Assembly: GCA_021414085.1 (NCBI GenBank) | Contig: JAIOPC010000017.1 | Location: 124,001 to 188,000, forward strand | Direction of reading: 5' to 3' | From: Actinomycetes bacterium | GTDB lineage: Bacteria; Actinomycetota; Acidimicrobiia; Acidimicrobiales; Ilumatobacteraceae | DNA length: 64,000 nt | Notes under the pieces: model-generated | The model's input: only the letters and a program-made list of their open reading frames with translations | Told to the model about the DNA's origin: nothing | Databases searched by the model: none | In this document: positions 56,361 through 64,000 of the stretch, piece by piece | Numbering within the stretch: position 1 is the first letter of the stretch | Layout of the letters: each line of letters starts with the position of its first letter | Translations under genes and position numbers: made by a program

Positions 56361-57959
56361 ATGCAGAAGATAACTCAGAAGACAGCACAGAAGTCAGCAA
56401 CAGCGCAGAAATCAGCTCAGACGTCAATAGCAGCTCGTAAGACAGCAGCTGTACAGAAATCAGTTCAGAAGTCAGCAGCAGCACAGAAATCAGCTCACAA
56501 GTCAGCAGCGACGCACAAGTCATTGACGACGCAAGCGCACAAGACAGCGACGACGCAAGCGCGTCGAGCAGGCATCTATGTGCGAATTTCGCAGGACCGA
56601 GATGGCATCAGCGATTCACCCGTCCGACAAGCAGATGACTGCCGTGCACTCTGTCAGCGAAATGGCTGGGAGGTTATTGATGTGTACCCGGACCGCGACA
56701 TCAGTGCCTACGCGAACAAGAATCGCCCAGAGTACGAGCGGCTACTCGCGGATCTTGAACGCGGGCGGATCAACGCCGTAGTTGTTTGGAAGTTGGATCG
56801 CCTTACAAGGCGATTCACCAAGATTGGCGAGGTTGTCCAGGTGCTTGAGAGAACTGGATCAGTCCTCGTGTCAGTGTCCGAGCCGATGATTGACACCAGC
56901 AACGGTATGGGGAAGGGCTGGTTGGGCATGATGGCGGGGATGGCTGAGTCTGAGAGTGACGCCACCAGTCTTCGCGTTCGACGAGCAGTAGAGGCATCGA
57001 TTGCGAGGGGCGATGTGCCAACCGGGGGATCGCGGTGCTTTGGCTACTCGAAAGAGGGCGAGGTGCTGCCGGACGAGGCGAAAGTACTTCGGCGAATGGT
57101 GAAGTTGTTCCTCGGCGGTACGAACTTCAGGCAGATTGCTAAGCGATTCAATGAGGAGGGTCTACGCACCAGTCGTGGCGGTCTGTGGAGTTCGGCCACG
57201 GTTGGGCAACTTCTCAGGTCGCCTCGTATTGGCGGTTATCGCCTGTCGGCGGATAAGAGCGAGCTTGTCGCCGGAAACTGGAAGGCAATCGTCGACGAGG
57301 CAGATTTCGCTGAACTGCGAAGGGCTGTTGCCAATGTCAGTCCGGGGCGCTCGAACGAGGTTGCCCACGTACTCACAGGGATCACCGTGTGCGGGAAGTG
57401 CGGGTGCCGCATGTATGTAGGCAAGTGGCGAATGCCGCATGCCAACCATCGTGTATTCCGGAAGCTCGCGTGCGTGAAGGACGTTGAACGCAAGAACTGT
57501 GGCGGAGTGTCGGCCAGTCTTGATGCGGTCAACGCGCTAGTGAGGTTCGAACTCGGTGGTCACGTAATTCGCCTAAACAAGAAGTCGCGTAAGGGTCAGA
57601 ACGTGACGGCGCTCAAGACTAAATTGCAGACATTCGAGTCACGTAAAGCAGATCTAGTGAAGGCGCGATACGTCGAACAGTCAATCGACGACGCGTCGTA
57701 TCGTGCAGCGAAGACCGAACTGGATTCGCGAATTCTGCAGTTGGAGTCGTTGATCACTAAGGACAACCACGGCCAGTCGACGTTGTTGGCGATGAAGGTC
57801 TCCGACATCAACAAGTGGTGGGAAGAGACAACGATCCGTGACCAGCGAGCGTTCGTTCGTGGATACATCGAACGAATCATCATTCATCCTGCAAAACGTC
57901 GCGGAGGGAACGTGTTCGACGATGACAGAGTCGAAATCATCTGGAAGCCTGCCGACTAG
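56361..57959 (+). CDS. Large serine recombinase with Lys/Gln/Ser/Ala-rich N-terminal tail
   Basis: 532 residues. Residues 1-70 are a low-complexity basic tail of repeated 'QKSA' units. The resolvase domain follows with the catalytic Ser in 'AGIYVRISQDRDG', 'SPVRQADDCRALC', 'VVVWKLDRLTRR' and 'ESESDATSLRVRRAVE' (helix E end). Then a recombinase domain ('RCFGYSKEGEVLPDEAKVLRRM'), a zinc ribbon ('TVCGKCGCRMY ... LACVKD ... KNCGG') and a coiled coil ('LKTKLQTFESRKADLVKARYVE'). It integrates or excises DNA between att sites. The start at 56361 (ATG) is preferred to the TTG at 56352. No Shine-Dalgarno. Confidence 0.92.
   Translation: MQKITQKTAQKSATAQKSAQTSIAARKTAAVQKSVQKSAAAQKSAHKSAATHKSLTTQAHKTATTQARRAGIYVRISQDRDGISDSPVRQADDCRALCQRNGWEVIDVYPDRDISAYANKNRPEYERLLADLERGRINAVVVWKLDRLTRRFTKIGEVVQVLERTGSVLVSVSEPMIDTSNGMGKGWLGMMAGMAESESDATSLRVRRAVEASIARGDVPTGGSRCFGYSKEGEVLPDEAKVLRRMVKLFLGGTNFRQIAKRFNEEGLRTSRGGLWSSATVGQLLRSPRIGGYRLSADKSELVAGNWKAIVDEADFAELRRAVANVSPGRSNEVAHVLTGITVCGKCGCRMYVGKWRMPHANHRVFRKLACVKDVERKNCGGVSASLDAVNALVRFELGGHVIRLNKKSRKGQNVTALKTKLQTFESRKADLVKARYVEQSIDDASYRAAKTELDSRILQLESLITKDNHGQSTLLAMKVSDINKWWEETTIRDQRAFVRGYIERIIIHPAKRRGGNVFDDDRVEIIWKPAD
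56376..56560 (+). repeat. Degenerate 9-15 bp repeats encoding the recombinase tail
   Basis: Units of the form CA(G/C)AARTCAGC recur about seven times, in phase with the reading frame, and encode the 'QKSA' tail. The similarity of codons suggests recent expansion. Confidence 0.65.
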
Positions 57960-57971
57960 CGTCGTCAGGTA

Positions 57972-58478
57972 GTGACTGCAGTTAGCTTCCTCGTTCAGAC
58001 AGTTGCGAGCGTCAGCATCGCTCTGTTGGTAGTCGCTGTTGGCTTCGTCCTGAACGTCTCGGCTGAGCATCGCAAGTGGTTGCGGCAAGCCCGACTAGAG
58101 CTGTATTCCGAGTTCATCGAGAAAGTTCGAATGTTCGACAGGCGGGCAAAGCGAGTGGCCCTGTGGTGGCGTCCGGGTGAACACCCAGACAAACGAATCG
58201 CTGCTCTGCAGAATGAGCAAGTCGCAATCGCTCAGTTGTATGAGCGCATCAGACTGGTCGGCTCGAAGAACCGAGCCTCGGAGGCAGAGACGATCACCCA
58301 GATCGTGGGCAAGATCGTCTACGTCGACGAGGAGGAGCATGGGGCACTTGCCTTCATCGAGCCGGATTCGACGCTCGTCGACGTCCACATCGAGACCTTC
58401 TCCTCGGGTGCTCGAGCGGACCTGAAAGCGGACGGCATGTCGCGGTTCTATCGTTGGCGACAGCGCCGAGGAAATTGA
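57972..58478 (+). CDS. Membrane-anchored hypothetical protein, 168 aa
   Basis: A single membrane segment at about residues 8-30 ('TVASVSIALLVVAVGFVLNV') and a cytosolic, helical, charged remainder ('ARLELYSEFIEKVRMFDRRAKRVAL', in part). No family recognised. GTG start 12 bases after the recombinase stop, so probably co-transcribed cargo of the element. The membrane-plus-helix layout resembles the gene at 59.8 kb. Confidence 0.6.
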   Translation: MTAVSFLVQTVASVSIALLVVAVGFVLNVSAEHRKWLRQARLELYSEFIEKVRMFDRRAKRVALWWRPGEHPDKRIAALQNEQVAIAQLYERIRLVGSKNRASEAETITQIVGKIVYVDEEEHGALAFIEPDSTLVDVHIETFSSGARADLKADGMSRFYRWRQRRGN

Positions 58479-58523
58479 CCGCTCATCTGCGTCATATCCG
58501 GTCGCTTCGGACGTCTTGTCTGT

Positions 58524-58721
58524 ATGAGATGCACCCAATGTTCGTCGCCTGCGGATCTCGTGTTCTGCGATCACTTTCTGTGTCGGAAGTGCATGGAAGC
58601 CGTCAGCCGAAAACTCCTAGCGGTAGTGAGGAGTCAGGAATCTGAAGCTCAGTTCATTGCGGACGTGAGGTCCCGGTACAGCAAGTGCAAACGGAGAACG
58701 GGGCGGCGGCCGCCGATGTAG
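58524..58721 (+). CDS. Small Cys-rich zinc-binding protein, 65 aa
   Basis: The N-terminus 'MRCTQCSSPADLVFCDHFLCRKCMEA' holds CxxC ... CxHxxCxxC, six possible zinc ligands in a RING- or treble-clef-like spacing. The second half is a basic helix ('KLLAVVRSQESEAQFIADVR'). No matching family is recognised. Spacing of ligands argues for a real protein despite its size and lack of a clear Shine-Dalgarno. Confidence 0.5.
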   Translation: MRCTQCSSPADLVFCDHFLCRKCMEAVSRKLLAVVRSQESEAQFIADVRSRYSKCKRRTGRRPPM

Positions 58722-58863
58722 CCCGAATCCGAGCAGAGAAGCGCGTGCTGATGAGGCCGTTGAAGGCGCGCTCGTCTGTACAAGCACTTCAACCCGGCTT
58801 CCTCCGCGCACCCTTGTGTCACGATCGCAAGATGTTGGAAAACGAACGCATCGGTTGAGACCT

Positions 58864-59781
58864 GTGGCTGAGCAACCCAAGTACGTGAGCAACGAGACGT
58901 TCGCCCGCGCCGTGGCACCTACCGCTACTTTGCTCACCGATCTTCTCGCTGTCGGCTATCGAGACTTCAGAATGCAAAAGGACAACGGCCGTTCACGACC
59001 GGCTGCCGCGTCGGAGGCGAGTGATGAGATCACGGCCCAGAACGATTACGCGGGTGTGTGGGACACGCATCCGATTGACACTGCGTACTCCCACATTGGG
59101 GTCTTGTTCACGGCCGCCGAGGACTCGATGCGCGCCTTCACATCGATCATCGTCGGGCTGCCGACGCCGATTTACGCTTACGTGCCGATTACACGCGCAG
59201 CTTTGGAGTGTCTCGCTTTGGCGCACTGGCTCTGTGAGCCTGGCGTCGGCGTCAAGGAGAGAGTTCGACGATCGCTGAACGAACGCATTGAGTCCGCCTA
59301 TCAGCAATCGCTGCTACCGGCGGAACTCAATCCCGAACCGGAACGGCAGGCGCGCATTCTCAAAGCCGAAACACTCGGCTTCACGCCAACGAAGTCGAAG
59401 AAGGGTCGGTTGAAGGTATTCGCACCCGCGTCACCGACTGTGACTCATCGAGTGAAAGCGGTGCTTGGTGACGACGTGTCAGGTCAGGTTGCGTATTCCT
59501 ACGCCTCGGCTATTTCTCACGGAACTCTGTGGGGCTTAGTGATGCCCGCACGACCGGAGCCAGGAACGGAACCAGTCGTCACCGCGCCACTAGTCATCTC
59601 TTCAGACTCAATTGCAACTCAAGCCGTGATCATCGCCCGCGCTTACATCGCGGCATACGATTCGCTTATCACCGTCATGGGTTGGACGGACAGAGAGTGG
59701 CCGGCGGCCCGTCTCGTCGCACTTCAGCGCATGGCAGCTCACATCCAACGGGTGACGTCCGCTCCCAGAAGGAAGGTTTGA
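58864..59781 (+). CDS. Hypothetical element protein, 305 aa
   Basis: Mostly helical, starting at a GTG ('VAEQPKYVSNETFARAVAPT'). Segments such as 'YSHIGVLFTAAEDSMRAF', 'YVPITRAALECLALAHWL' and 'QVAYSYASAISHGTLWGLV' repeat a pattern of His, Glu and aromatic residues as in proteins of the HEPN-like or AbiV-like helical type, but no RxxxxH motif could be confirmed. No family assigned. Followed two bases on by the next gene. Confidence 0.6.
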   Translation: MAEQPKYVSNETFARAVAPTATLLTDLLAVGYRDFRMQKDNGRSRPAAASEASDEITAQNDYAGVWDTHPIDTAYSHIGVLFTAAEDSMRAFTSIIVGLPTPIYAYVPITRAALECLALAHWLCEPGVGVKERVRRSLNERIESAYQQSLLPAELNPEPERQARILKAETLGFTPTKSKKGRLKVFAPASPTVTHRVKAVLGDDVSGQVAYSYASAISHGTLWGLVMPARPEPGTEPVVTAPLVISSDSIATQAVIIARAYIAAYDSLITVMGWTDREWPAARLVALQRMAAHIQRVTSAPRRKV

Positions 59782-59782
59782 G

Positions 59783-60328
59783 TTGAACGAATTTCAATCG
59801 ACCCTCGTAATCGCGCTCGTATCTGCTGCAGCTGCACTCGGTGGCGTGATCGTCGGTAACCACTTGAACAGGTCTCAGCTGCGTGAGTCCTTACGCGAGT
59901 CGGCGATGAATGTTCAGCGCGATCACATTGTCGCGATCATCGTCGCCTGTCGTGAGTGGGCATCCTTGCAACAAATCATGGTGCCGGGTATGGGCAAGAT
60001 GTCGATGGACGATCTCACGGCGTTTGTCGAGACTGATACCGGCAAGCGCCTCGCCACACTCGGACGGGAGATGGCCTCGGCGTTCACGAAAGCGCGGCTG
60101 TTCGTTGTTGATGATGAACTGCGTGTCTTGGTCATCGAACTCTCACAGTTTGTGGAGAACTTCGCAGATGTCGTGAACGGTCCGATCTTGAAGGAGCAGG
60201 CGACCTTCGATCACGTGCTTGCAGGACTTGCTGCTGTCGGCGCTTTTCAGCGCTCGATCACCATGTTGGAGGCGAGGTCGGTGGTTGCGCTCCGTAGCCC
60301 CATTTGGGCGAAGTCGAATCATTTATGA
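59783..60328 (+). CDS. Membrane-anchored hypothetical protein, 181 aa
   Basis: An N-terminal membrane segment ('STLVIALVSAAAALGGVIVGNHL') is followed by a cytosolic helical domain ('DHIVAIIVACREWASLQQIM', 'DELRVLVIELSQFVENFADVV'). TTG start with GGAAGG upstream. It resembles the 168-residue gene near 58 kb in layout. Probably co-transcribed with the 305-aa gene, since only one base separates stop and start. Confidence 0.6.
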   Translation: MNEFQSTLVIALVSAAAALGGVIVGNHLNRSQLRESLRESAMNVQRDHIVAIIVACREWASLQQIMVPGMGKMSMDDLTAFVETDTGKRLATLGREMASAFTKARLFVVDDELRVLVIELSQFVENFADVVNGPILKEQATFDHVLAGLAAVGAFQRSITMLEARSVVALRSPIWAKSNHL

Positions 60329-60880
60329 GGCTGCAATCCATACGGCATATGGATACTTGACAGCCTTGTTAGACTCAAGCGGCTCCAAGCGAGCGTTAGC
60401 GAGCTACTGCACAGCTAGCACCTGCCGCTTGGAAAAAGTACCCCCTGAAAAGTAGGCGTGTACTTCTCCTATGTCTCTACTTATGAACGCTCATGCTTCG
60501 TCCATGTGTGCTTGCACAGAACGATCCGTTTCAATCCTCAATGCGAGTCGTGACTCATCGGCTACAAAGGACTAAATAGAAACTAGGACGACAAATCTAA
60601 TCGGGAGCGTTTGTTCGAGCTGTGCAAGCCAGAGATGGAAAGTAGGCGTGGACACGACGCAACCGTCGAGTAGTCCAAATCCACCATCCAGGCAGCACCC
60701 GAAGCCCCCCGCATTGGCCCCTCAGCGGTCTTCACAGCCGCGAAATGCGCTCCGGGGTACTTGGCACGGGTATGCCGGTAATTTCGCCTCGTAGGGGCAT
60801 CGAACATGAACTGCTTATCGGATTAGAGGGATCAAGAAATCGAAACGTATATAACTGCATAGATTTTCGCTTTGACTCCT
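60329..60880. other. 552-bp gap, no supported gene
   Basis: Only short, low-quality ORFs occur here. The stretch is more A/T-rich, especially towards 60880, and holds a 12-bp direct repeat AAAGTAGGCGTG at 60449 and 60639. It could be a replication, transfer or regulatory segment of the element, or a decayed gene. No tRNA, promoter or hairpin could be supported. Confidence 0.5.
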
Positions 60881-61168
60881 CTACTTTGTCCGCTTTCGGA
60901 CCTTCACGACAATTTTACGATTGTGCGCTGCGTCGCCCAGATGCGGTCCGATGAAGTCCGTGAGATCAAGATTCAAGGCCGACGCAAATTTTACAAGATT
61001 CAGGAGGCTGACGTTCCGTATTCCGCGTTCACAACCGCTGATGTACGTGCGATGGCGGTCGGCCGCCTCCGCTAATTGCTCTTGCGTCAGACCTGCGCTC
61101 TCGCGGTGCGCACGCATTCGATCCCCAAACTCACGGAGCACTCGTTTTTCTGCTGCATCAGGCGGCAC
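60881..61168 (-). CDS. XRE-family helix-turn-helix regulator
   Basis: 95 residues with a Cro/CI-type HTH: 'FGDRMRAHRESAGLTQEQLAEAADRHRTYISGCERGIRNVSLLNLVKFASALN' (in part). The size and full-length HTH are like controller proteins or phage repressors. Starts at a GTG. It is divergent from the lipoprotein gene and probably regulates that or its own promoter. A restriction-modification partner is not seen in the window. Confidence 0.9.
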   Translation of the reverse strand: MPPDAAEKRVLREFGDRMRAHRESAGLTQEQLAEAADRHRTYISGCERGIRNVSLLNLVKFASALNLDLTDFIGPHLGDAAHNRKIVVKVRKRTK

Positions 61169-61210
61169 ACCGTACGTTCTGCCTCAATGACGCCTATAGG
61201 TCTACAGACT

Positions 61211-61717
61211 ATGAGTATCGTTCAGACGATGAGTCTCAGCAGACGCTTAGTGCGACCATCTTCGGTCAGACGCTCGGCTTGCACGCTCGCTGTGGTTGCG
61301 GTTTTCGGTGCTGTTTGCGGGTGCTCGTCTGAAGTTGGCTCCGAGAGCTCATCACCGTCACCTACGACCGAAGTGTCGGTCGCTGATGGCGCCCCGAGCG
61401 CTGAATGTTTGGAGGCGGCGGAATCGCTTTACCCGACGGCGCTCGATGCGAGCAACCTGTATCTGACCGGTGCACCGTTGAAAGCATCACTCGCCGTAGA
61501 CCTCGACGTCGGTATCACTTGGGTAGTCAGTTCCTGCTCTGATCTGGGTTCCGCGGGTGGCTCGGCGTACTACCAGATGCGGAACTCTGCAGGAACCGTT
61601 GCCGAGTGTCTTACCAACGCGAACGTTGTAGCGGCAGGCTTCGACCTAGGGGACTGTGGTTTGTCCATTGTCACCCTTGAGAATGGGTTGAAACGGGTTC
61701 TTGCGGACAATCCGTGA
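61211..61717 (+). CDS. Lipoprotein, 168 aa
   Basis: A basic start ('SLSRRLVRPSSVRR'), hydrophobic stretch and lipobox 'VFGAVCGCSS' mark a lipoprotein. The mature part is Ser/Thr-rich then compact, with Cys in 'SAECLEAAESLYPTALDASN', 'SSCSDLGSAGG', 'AECLTNAN', 'GDCGLSIV'. The ATG at 61211 is chosen; one at 61229 would be as good. Unknown function. Confidence 0.65.
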   Translation: MSIVQTMSLSRRLVRPSSVRRSACTLAVVAVFGAVCGCSSEVGSESSSPSPTTEVSVADGAPSAECLEAAESLYPTALDASNLYLTGAPLKASLAVDLDVGITWVVSSCSDLGSAGGSAYYQMRNSAGTVAECLTNANVVAAGFDLGDCGLSIVTLENGLKRVLADNP

Positions 61718-61810
61718 TGACGATCTTTGGCGATGCAAACCTGTGCGGACAAACTCGTGGCCGGCCCAGGTGCTGCGCGAGTAGCCATCGAGCATGAGTG
61801 TGGCAGCAAC

Positions 61811-62128
61811 GTGAATCCAGCTGGACTGATTTTGTTGCTTGCCATCTTCTCAACGCTGTGGGGGTTCGTCGGCAAGGCGATGGCAGTCGCAAAGAACCTC
61901 GATGAGCGGTCGGGATTTTGGCTCGGCTTCATCTTGTGGTTCGTTGGTCTTATCATCATCGCTGTAACCCCAAGCAGGCAGTCCGTCAGAGGGGCGGTTG
62001 ACGGCGCCGGTGAATCTGCGACGACGGCGCAGGACAGGCTCCGGCGTCTCGTTTCGATGCACGTCGATGGTTTGATCTCGGACGACGAGTTTCAAAGCCG
62101 ACGCACGGCGATACTCGACGAGCTGTAG
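61811..62128 (+). CDS. SHOCT-domain membrane protein, 105 aa
   Basis: Two hydrophobic segments ('GLILLLAIFSTLWGFVGKAM', 'FWLGFILWFVGLIIIAVTP') and a C-terminal SHOCT motif ('LRRLVSMHVDGLISDDEFQSRR'). The GTG at 61811 is used because the longer ORF adds an unlikely Cys-rich leader. SHOCT segments occur on many small proteins, often as oligomerisation tails. Function unknown. Confidence 0.7.
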   Translation: MNPAGLILLLAIFSTLWGFVGKAMAVAKNLDERSGFWLGFILWFVGLIIIAVTPSRQSVRGAVDGAGESATTAQDRLRRLVSMHVDGLISDDEFQSRRTAILDEL

Positions 62129-62168
62129 CAAAGGCACCCGCACCCGGGCGAGTAGCGTCTCTGAGCTG

Positions 62169-63866
62169 ATGGCGATGCACAAGGAAATTGGCTTCGAACA
62201 CAAGGGCATTGGTGAAGTGCTCGCGCACAATCGCCTGATCGTCCCGCTGAATCAGCGGGAATACTCCTGGGAAGACGAGCATGTGCGCGACCTCTTTCAA
62301 GACTTTGCTGGCGCAATCGCAGGCGACAAGGGCACGTACTTCCTGGGGACCATTGTGTTGACCAAAGGTGAAGGAGAGTTCCCCGAGGTTTCAGATGGCC
62401 AACAACGCCTGGCGACGACCACCATTCTCATCGCCGCCATTCGCGATCACTTTGCAGTTCGTGGAGACAGCGAGCGCGCCAGTTCATTGGAGAACGAGTT
62501 TCTCCTAACTACAGACTTCAAGACGACGAACATTGTTCCTCGGCTTCGCCTGAATGTGGACGATAACGAGTTCTTCATGAGGCGAGTTCTCAAACGCCCG
62601 GGAACGAAGGAACGTAACGAGACCGCTGCAACAAAGGAATCACACAACAAACTTCAACGTGCGGCAGAGATCGCCGAGGAACACGTCCGCTCGATTCTCG
62701 CACCCCATAAAGAAGCAGCACACGTCGACCGACTCGTCGAATGGGTGGACTTCGTTCGATCGGGTGCACTCGTCATTCTGTTGAAGGTTCCCGACCACCT
62801 CAATGCGTTCATGATGTTCGAGACGCTCAACGATCGCGGACTCAAGGCGTCGCAGGCAGATCTGATCAAGAACCATCTCCTATCGCACGCGAAGGGCCGA
62901 ATCGCGGAAGCGCAATCCAAGTGGTCGGCGATGACGGGAGTTCTCGAATCCCTTGACGAAGATGACATCACGGTGCTCTTCCTGCATCACTACTTGATTA
63001 CGCAGCAGGGTCCAACCAAGGCGCGAGAGGTATTCGAAAAGGTACGTACTCAAATCGATAGCGAGAGTCGGTCTCTCGACTTCCTCGAGGAGGTGTCGAC
63101 GAGCGCTCTCGACTACGCGGCGCTTTTTAACCCGGATCACAAGAAGTGGAACGAGTACGGAACTGCCACGCGTAAACACATCACCACAATCAACCGTGAC
63201 CTTCGGGTAAAGCAGATTCGCCCGCTCATGTTCGCTGTTGCACGACACTTCGCCGTCTCGGAAGCAAAGCTCGCGTTTCGAATGTTCGTGTGTTGGTCCG
63301 TTCGATTCATCATTGCCGGGGGACGGGGCGGGTTGCTTGATCTCAATTACTCCCAACGTGCCCAGCAGGTCGCCAGTGGCCAGATCAAGACTGCGGCTCA
63401 ACTTGCGGCCTCGATGGCGACCGTCGTGCCGAGCGACGTGGAATTCGCTGAGCGGTTCTCGGAGGCTCGGGTGTCACAGGTTCATCTAGCGCGTTACTAC
63501 CTGCGCGCGTTGGAGATGAAGAAAATGGGTTCGTCCGAGCCTGAGCTAACACCCAGTGACGATGAGCAGGCTGTCAACCTTGAGCACGTGCTTCCGCAAA
63601 ACCCGGGAACTAACTGGCCGCAAATCGATAATGACACGGCCGCGGCCAACTACAAGCGAATCGGCAACATGGTGCTGATGCAGGCCACCAAGAACGTATT
63701 GGTCGGAAACAGCGCGTTTGACGACAAGAAGCCGGTGCTGGCGCAGTCAGAGTTTCTCCTCACTTCCGAAGTGGCGGAGCAGACGACTTGGGGGCCACTT
63801 CAGATTGCCGAACGTCAGCGCAAGCTGGCCGATCTTGCAGTAGAGACATGGCCGACCAAGCCCTAG
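62169..63866 (+). CDS. GmrSD-like DUF262/DUF1524 protein
   Basis: 565 residues. The N-terminal DUF262 part has 'LIVPLNQREYSWEDEHVRDLF' (in part) and the DGQQR motif in 'FPEVSDGQQRLATTTIL'; the C-terminal DUF1524 part has an HNH-like 'NLEHVLPQNPG' and 'KRIGNMVLMQATKN'. Both halves are present, as in single-chain type IV restriction enzymes (GmrSD), which use NTP and cut modified phage DNA. It lies in the element with other small cargo. Target modification cannot be told. Confidence 0.9.
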   Translation: MAMHKEIGFEHKGIGEVLAHNRLIVPLNQREYSWEDEHVRDLFQDFAGAIAGDKGTYFLGTIVLTKGEGEFPEVSDGQQRLATTTILIAAIRDHFAVRGDSERASSLENEFLLTTDFKTTNIVPRLRLNVDDNEFFMRRVLKRPGTKERNETAATKESHNKLQRAAEIAEEHVRSILAPHKEAAHVDRLVEWVDFVRSGALVILLKVPDHLNAFMMFETLNDRGLKASQADLIKNHLLSHAKGRIAEAQSKWSAMTGVLESLDEDDITVLFLHHYLITQQGPTKAREVFEKVRTQIDSESRSLDFLEEVSTSALDYAALFNPDHKKWNEYGTATRKHITTINRDLRVKQIRPLMFAVARHFAVSEAKLAFRMFVCWSVRFIIAGGRGGLLDLNYSQRAQQVASGQIKTAAQLAASMATVVPSDVEFAERFSEARVSQVHLARYYLRALEMKKMGSSEPELTPSDDEQAVNLEHVLPQNPGTNWPQIDNDTAAANYKRIGNMVLMQATKNVLVGNSAFDDKKPVLAQSEFLLTSEVAEQTTWGPLQIAERQRKLADLAVETWPTKP

Positions 63867-63916
63867 TTTCGCTGTCGGCGGAATGCGTCTCTTCGCTGAC
63901 GAACTAGCGTGAAGCC

Positions 63917-64000
63917 GTGGCGGACAAGATCGAACGCGCTGAGGTAGTCGAGAGCGGATTCACCAAAGGCTTGACGGATCTGCCATATGGGTTGCAAGTG
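63917..64000 (+). CDS. Unknown protein, 5' end only
   Basis: A GTG start opens a frame reading 'MADKIERAEVVESGFTKGLT' to the edge of the window, with no stop. Only 28 codons are seen, too short to assign. It is 50 bases downstream of the GmrSD-like gene and may be a partner gene of it. Confidence 0.45.
   Translation, partial: MADKIERAEVVESGFTKGLTDLPYGLQV

Larger units (their letters stand above)
56351..64000. mobile_element. Putative serine-integrase element, left end (continues past the window)
   Basis: The region starts with a large serine recombinase and holds small hypotheticals, an XRE regulator, a lipoprotein, a SHOCT protein and a GmrSD-like protein, with larger gaps and more A/T than the core region. 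The left end is set near the recombinase start; att sequences could not be defined because the right end is not in the window. Confidence 0.55.

Noticed and set aside
56371-56560. CRISPR-like or att direct repeats in the recombinase 5' end
   Set aside because: Units are in frame, irregular and without unique spacers; they encode a low-complexity tail.
60361-60440. Possible tRNA-like sequence
   Set aside because: No cloverleaf with TTCRANNC arm or anticodon stem could be drawn.
60583-60807. 74-aa minus-strand ORF in the element gap
   Set aside because: No family resemblance, no ribosome-binding site; taken as chance or decayed sequence.

Overview
The window reads as a chromosome segment of a GC-rich actinobacterium, most likely of the Acidimicrobiia (inference, no search run). 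Pointers are a PafC-type WYL regulator, actinobacterial DUF3039 and DUF4031 genes, a CofC-type F420 enzyme, an LLM flavin/F420 oxidoreductase, a TIGR03084-type DinB protein, the ImuA'/ImuB/DnaE2 mutasome, a secreted protein with an 'RILDTRDP' motif, many GTG/TTG starts and dense ATGA/GTGA start-stop overlaps.

Layout. 0-16 kb: pafC end, DEDDh exonuclease, PIN-PhoH ATPase, HU plus a separate Lys/Ala-rich histone-H1-like gene, PIG-L deacetylase, cofC, gpsA, a di-iron protein, MOSC protein, selD, rnhB, a cystathionine pair (cgs, cbs) and an O-antigen-ligase-like membrane protein. 16-20 kb: an ECF sigma factor with an apparent one-base deletion, coupled to a membrane-anchored beta-propeller-like protein, then a secreted surface protein. 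20-27 kb: a coupled SWIM / DUF5691 / MoxR / DUF5682 / VWA operon (similar in content to E. coli yehLMPQ) interrupted by a VapBC module flanked by ATGAC. 27-36 kb: acyl-CoA dehydrogenase, N-carbamoylase-like hydrolase, and a selenium-type molybdenum hydroxylase operon (XDH, SsnA-like, LLM). 36-46 kb: CorA, Nfu-N protein, imuA'-imuB, atypical response regulator, NUDIX-GNAT fusion, PadR regulator and dnaE2; both mutasome units carry SOS boxes. 46-56 kb: small lipoproteins, metallohydrolase, transporters, PfkB kinase, an ArsC-family gene with in-frame TGA at the catalytic Cys codon, YceI, pepA and a truncated vapBC-like remnant. 56.35 kb to the right edge: a putative integrated element starting with a large serine recombinase and carrying small hypotheticals, an XRE regulator, a lipoprotein, a SHOCT protein and a GmrSD-like DUF262/DUF1524 protein.

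The most interesting theme is selenium. The window holds selD, a molybdenum hydroxylase plus SsnA pair of the type linked to a labile selenium cofactor, and an arsenate-reductase-like gene in which TGA stands exactly where the catalytic Cys12 codon should be, followed by a strong hairpin with a bacterial-SECIS-like layout. This suggests the organism uses selenium both as selenocysteine and possibly as a Mo-enzyme cofactor. SelA, SelB and tRNA-Sec are not in the window. No rRNA, tRNA or CRISPR array was recognised.
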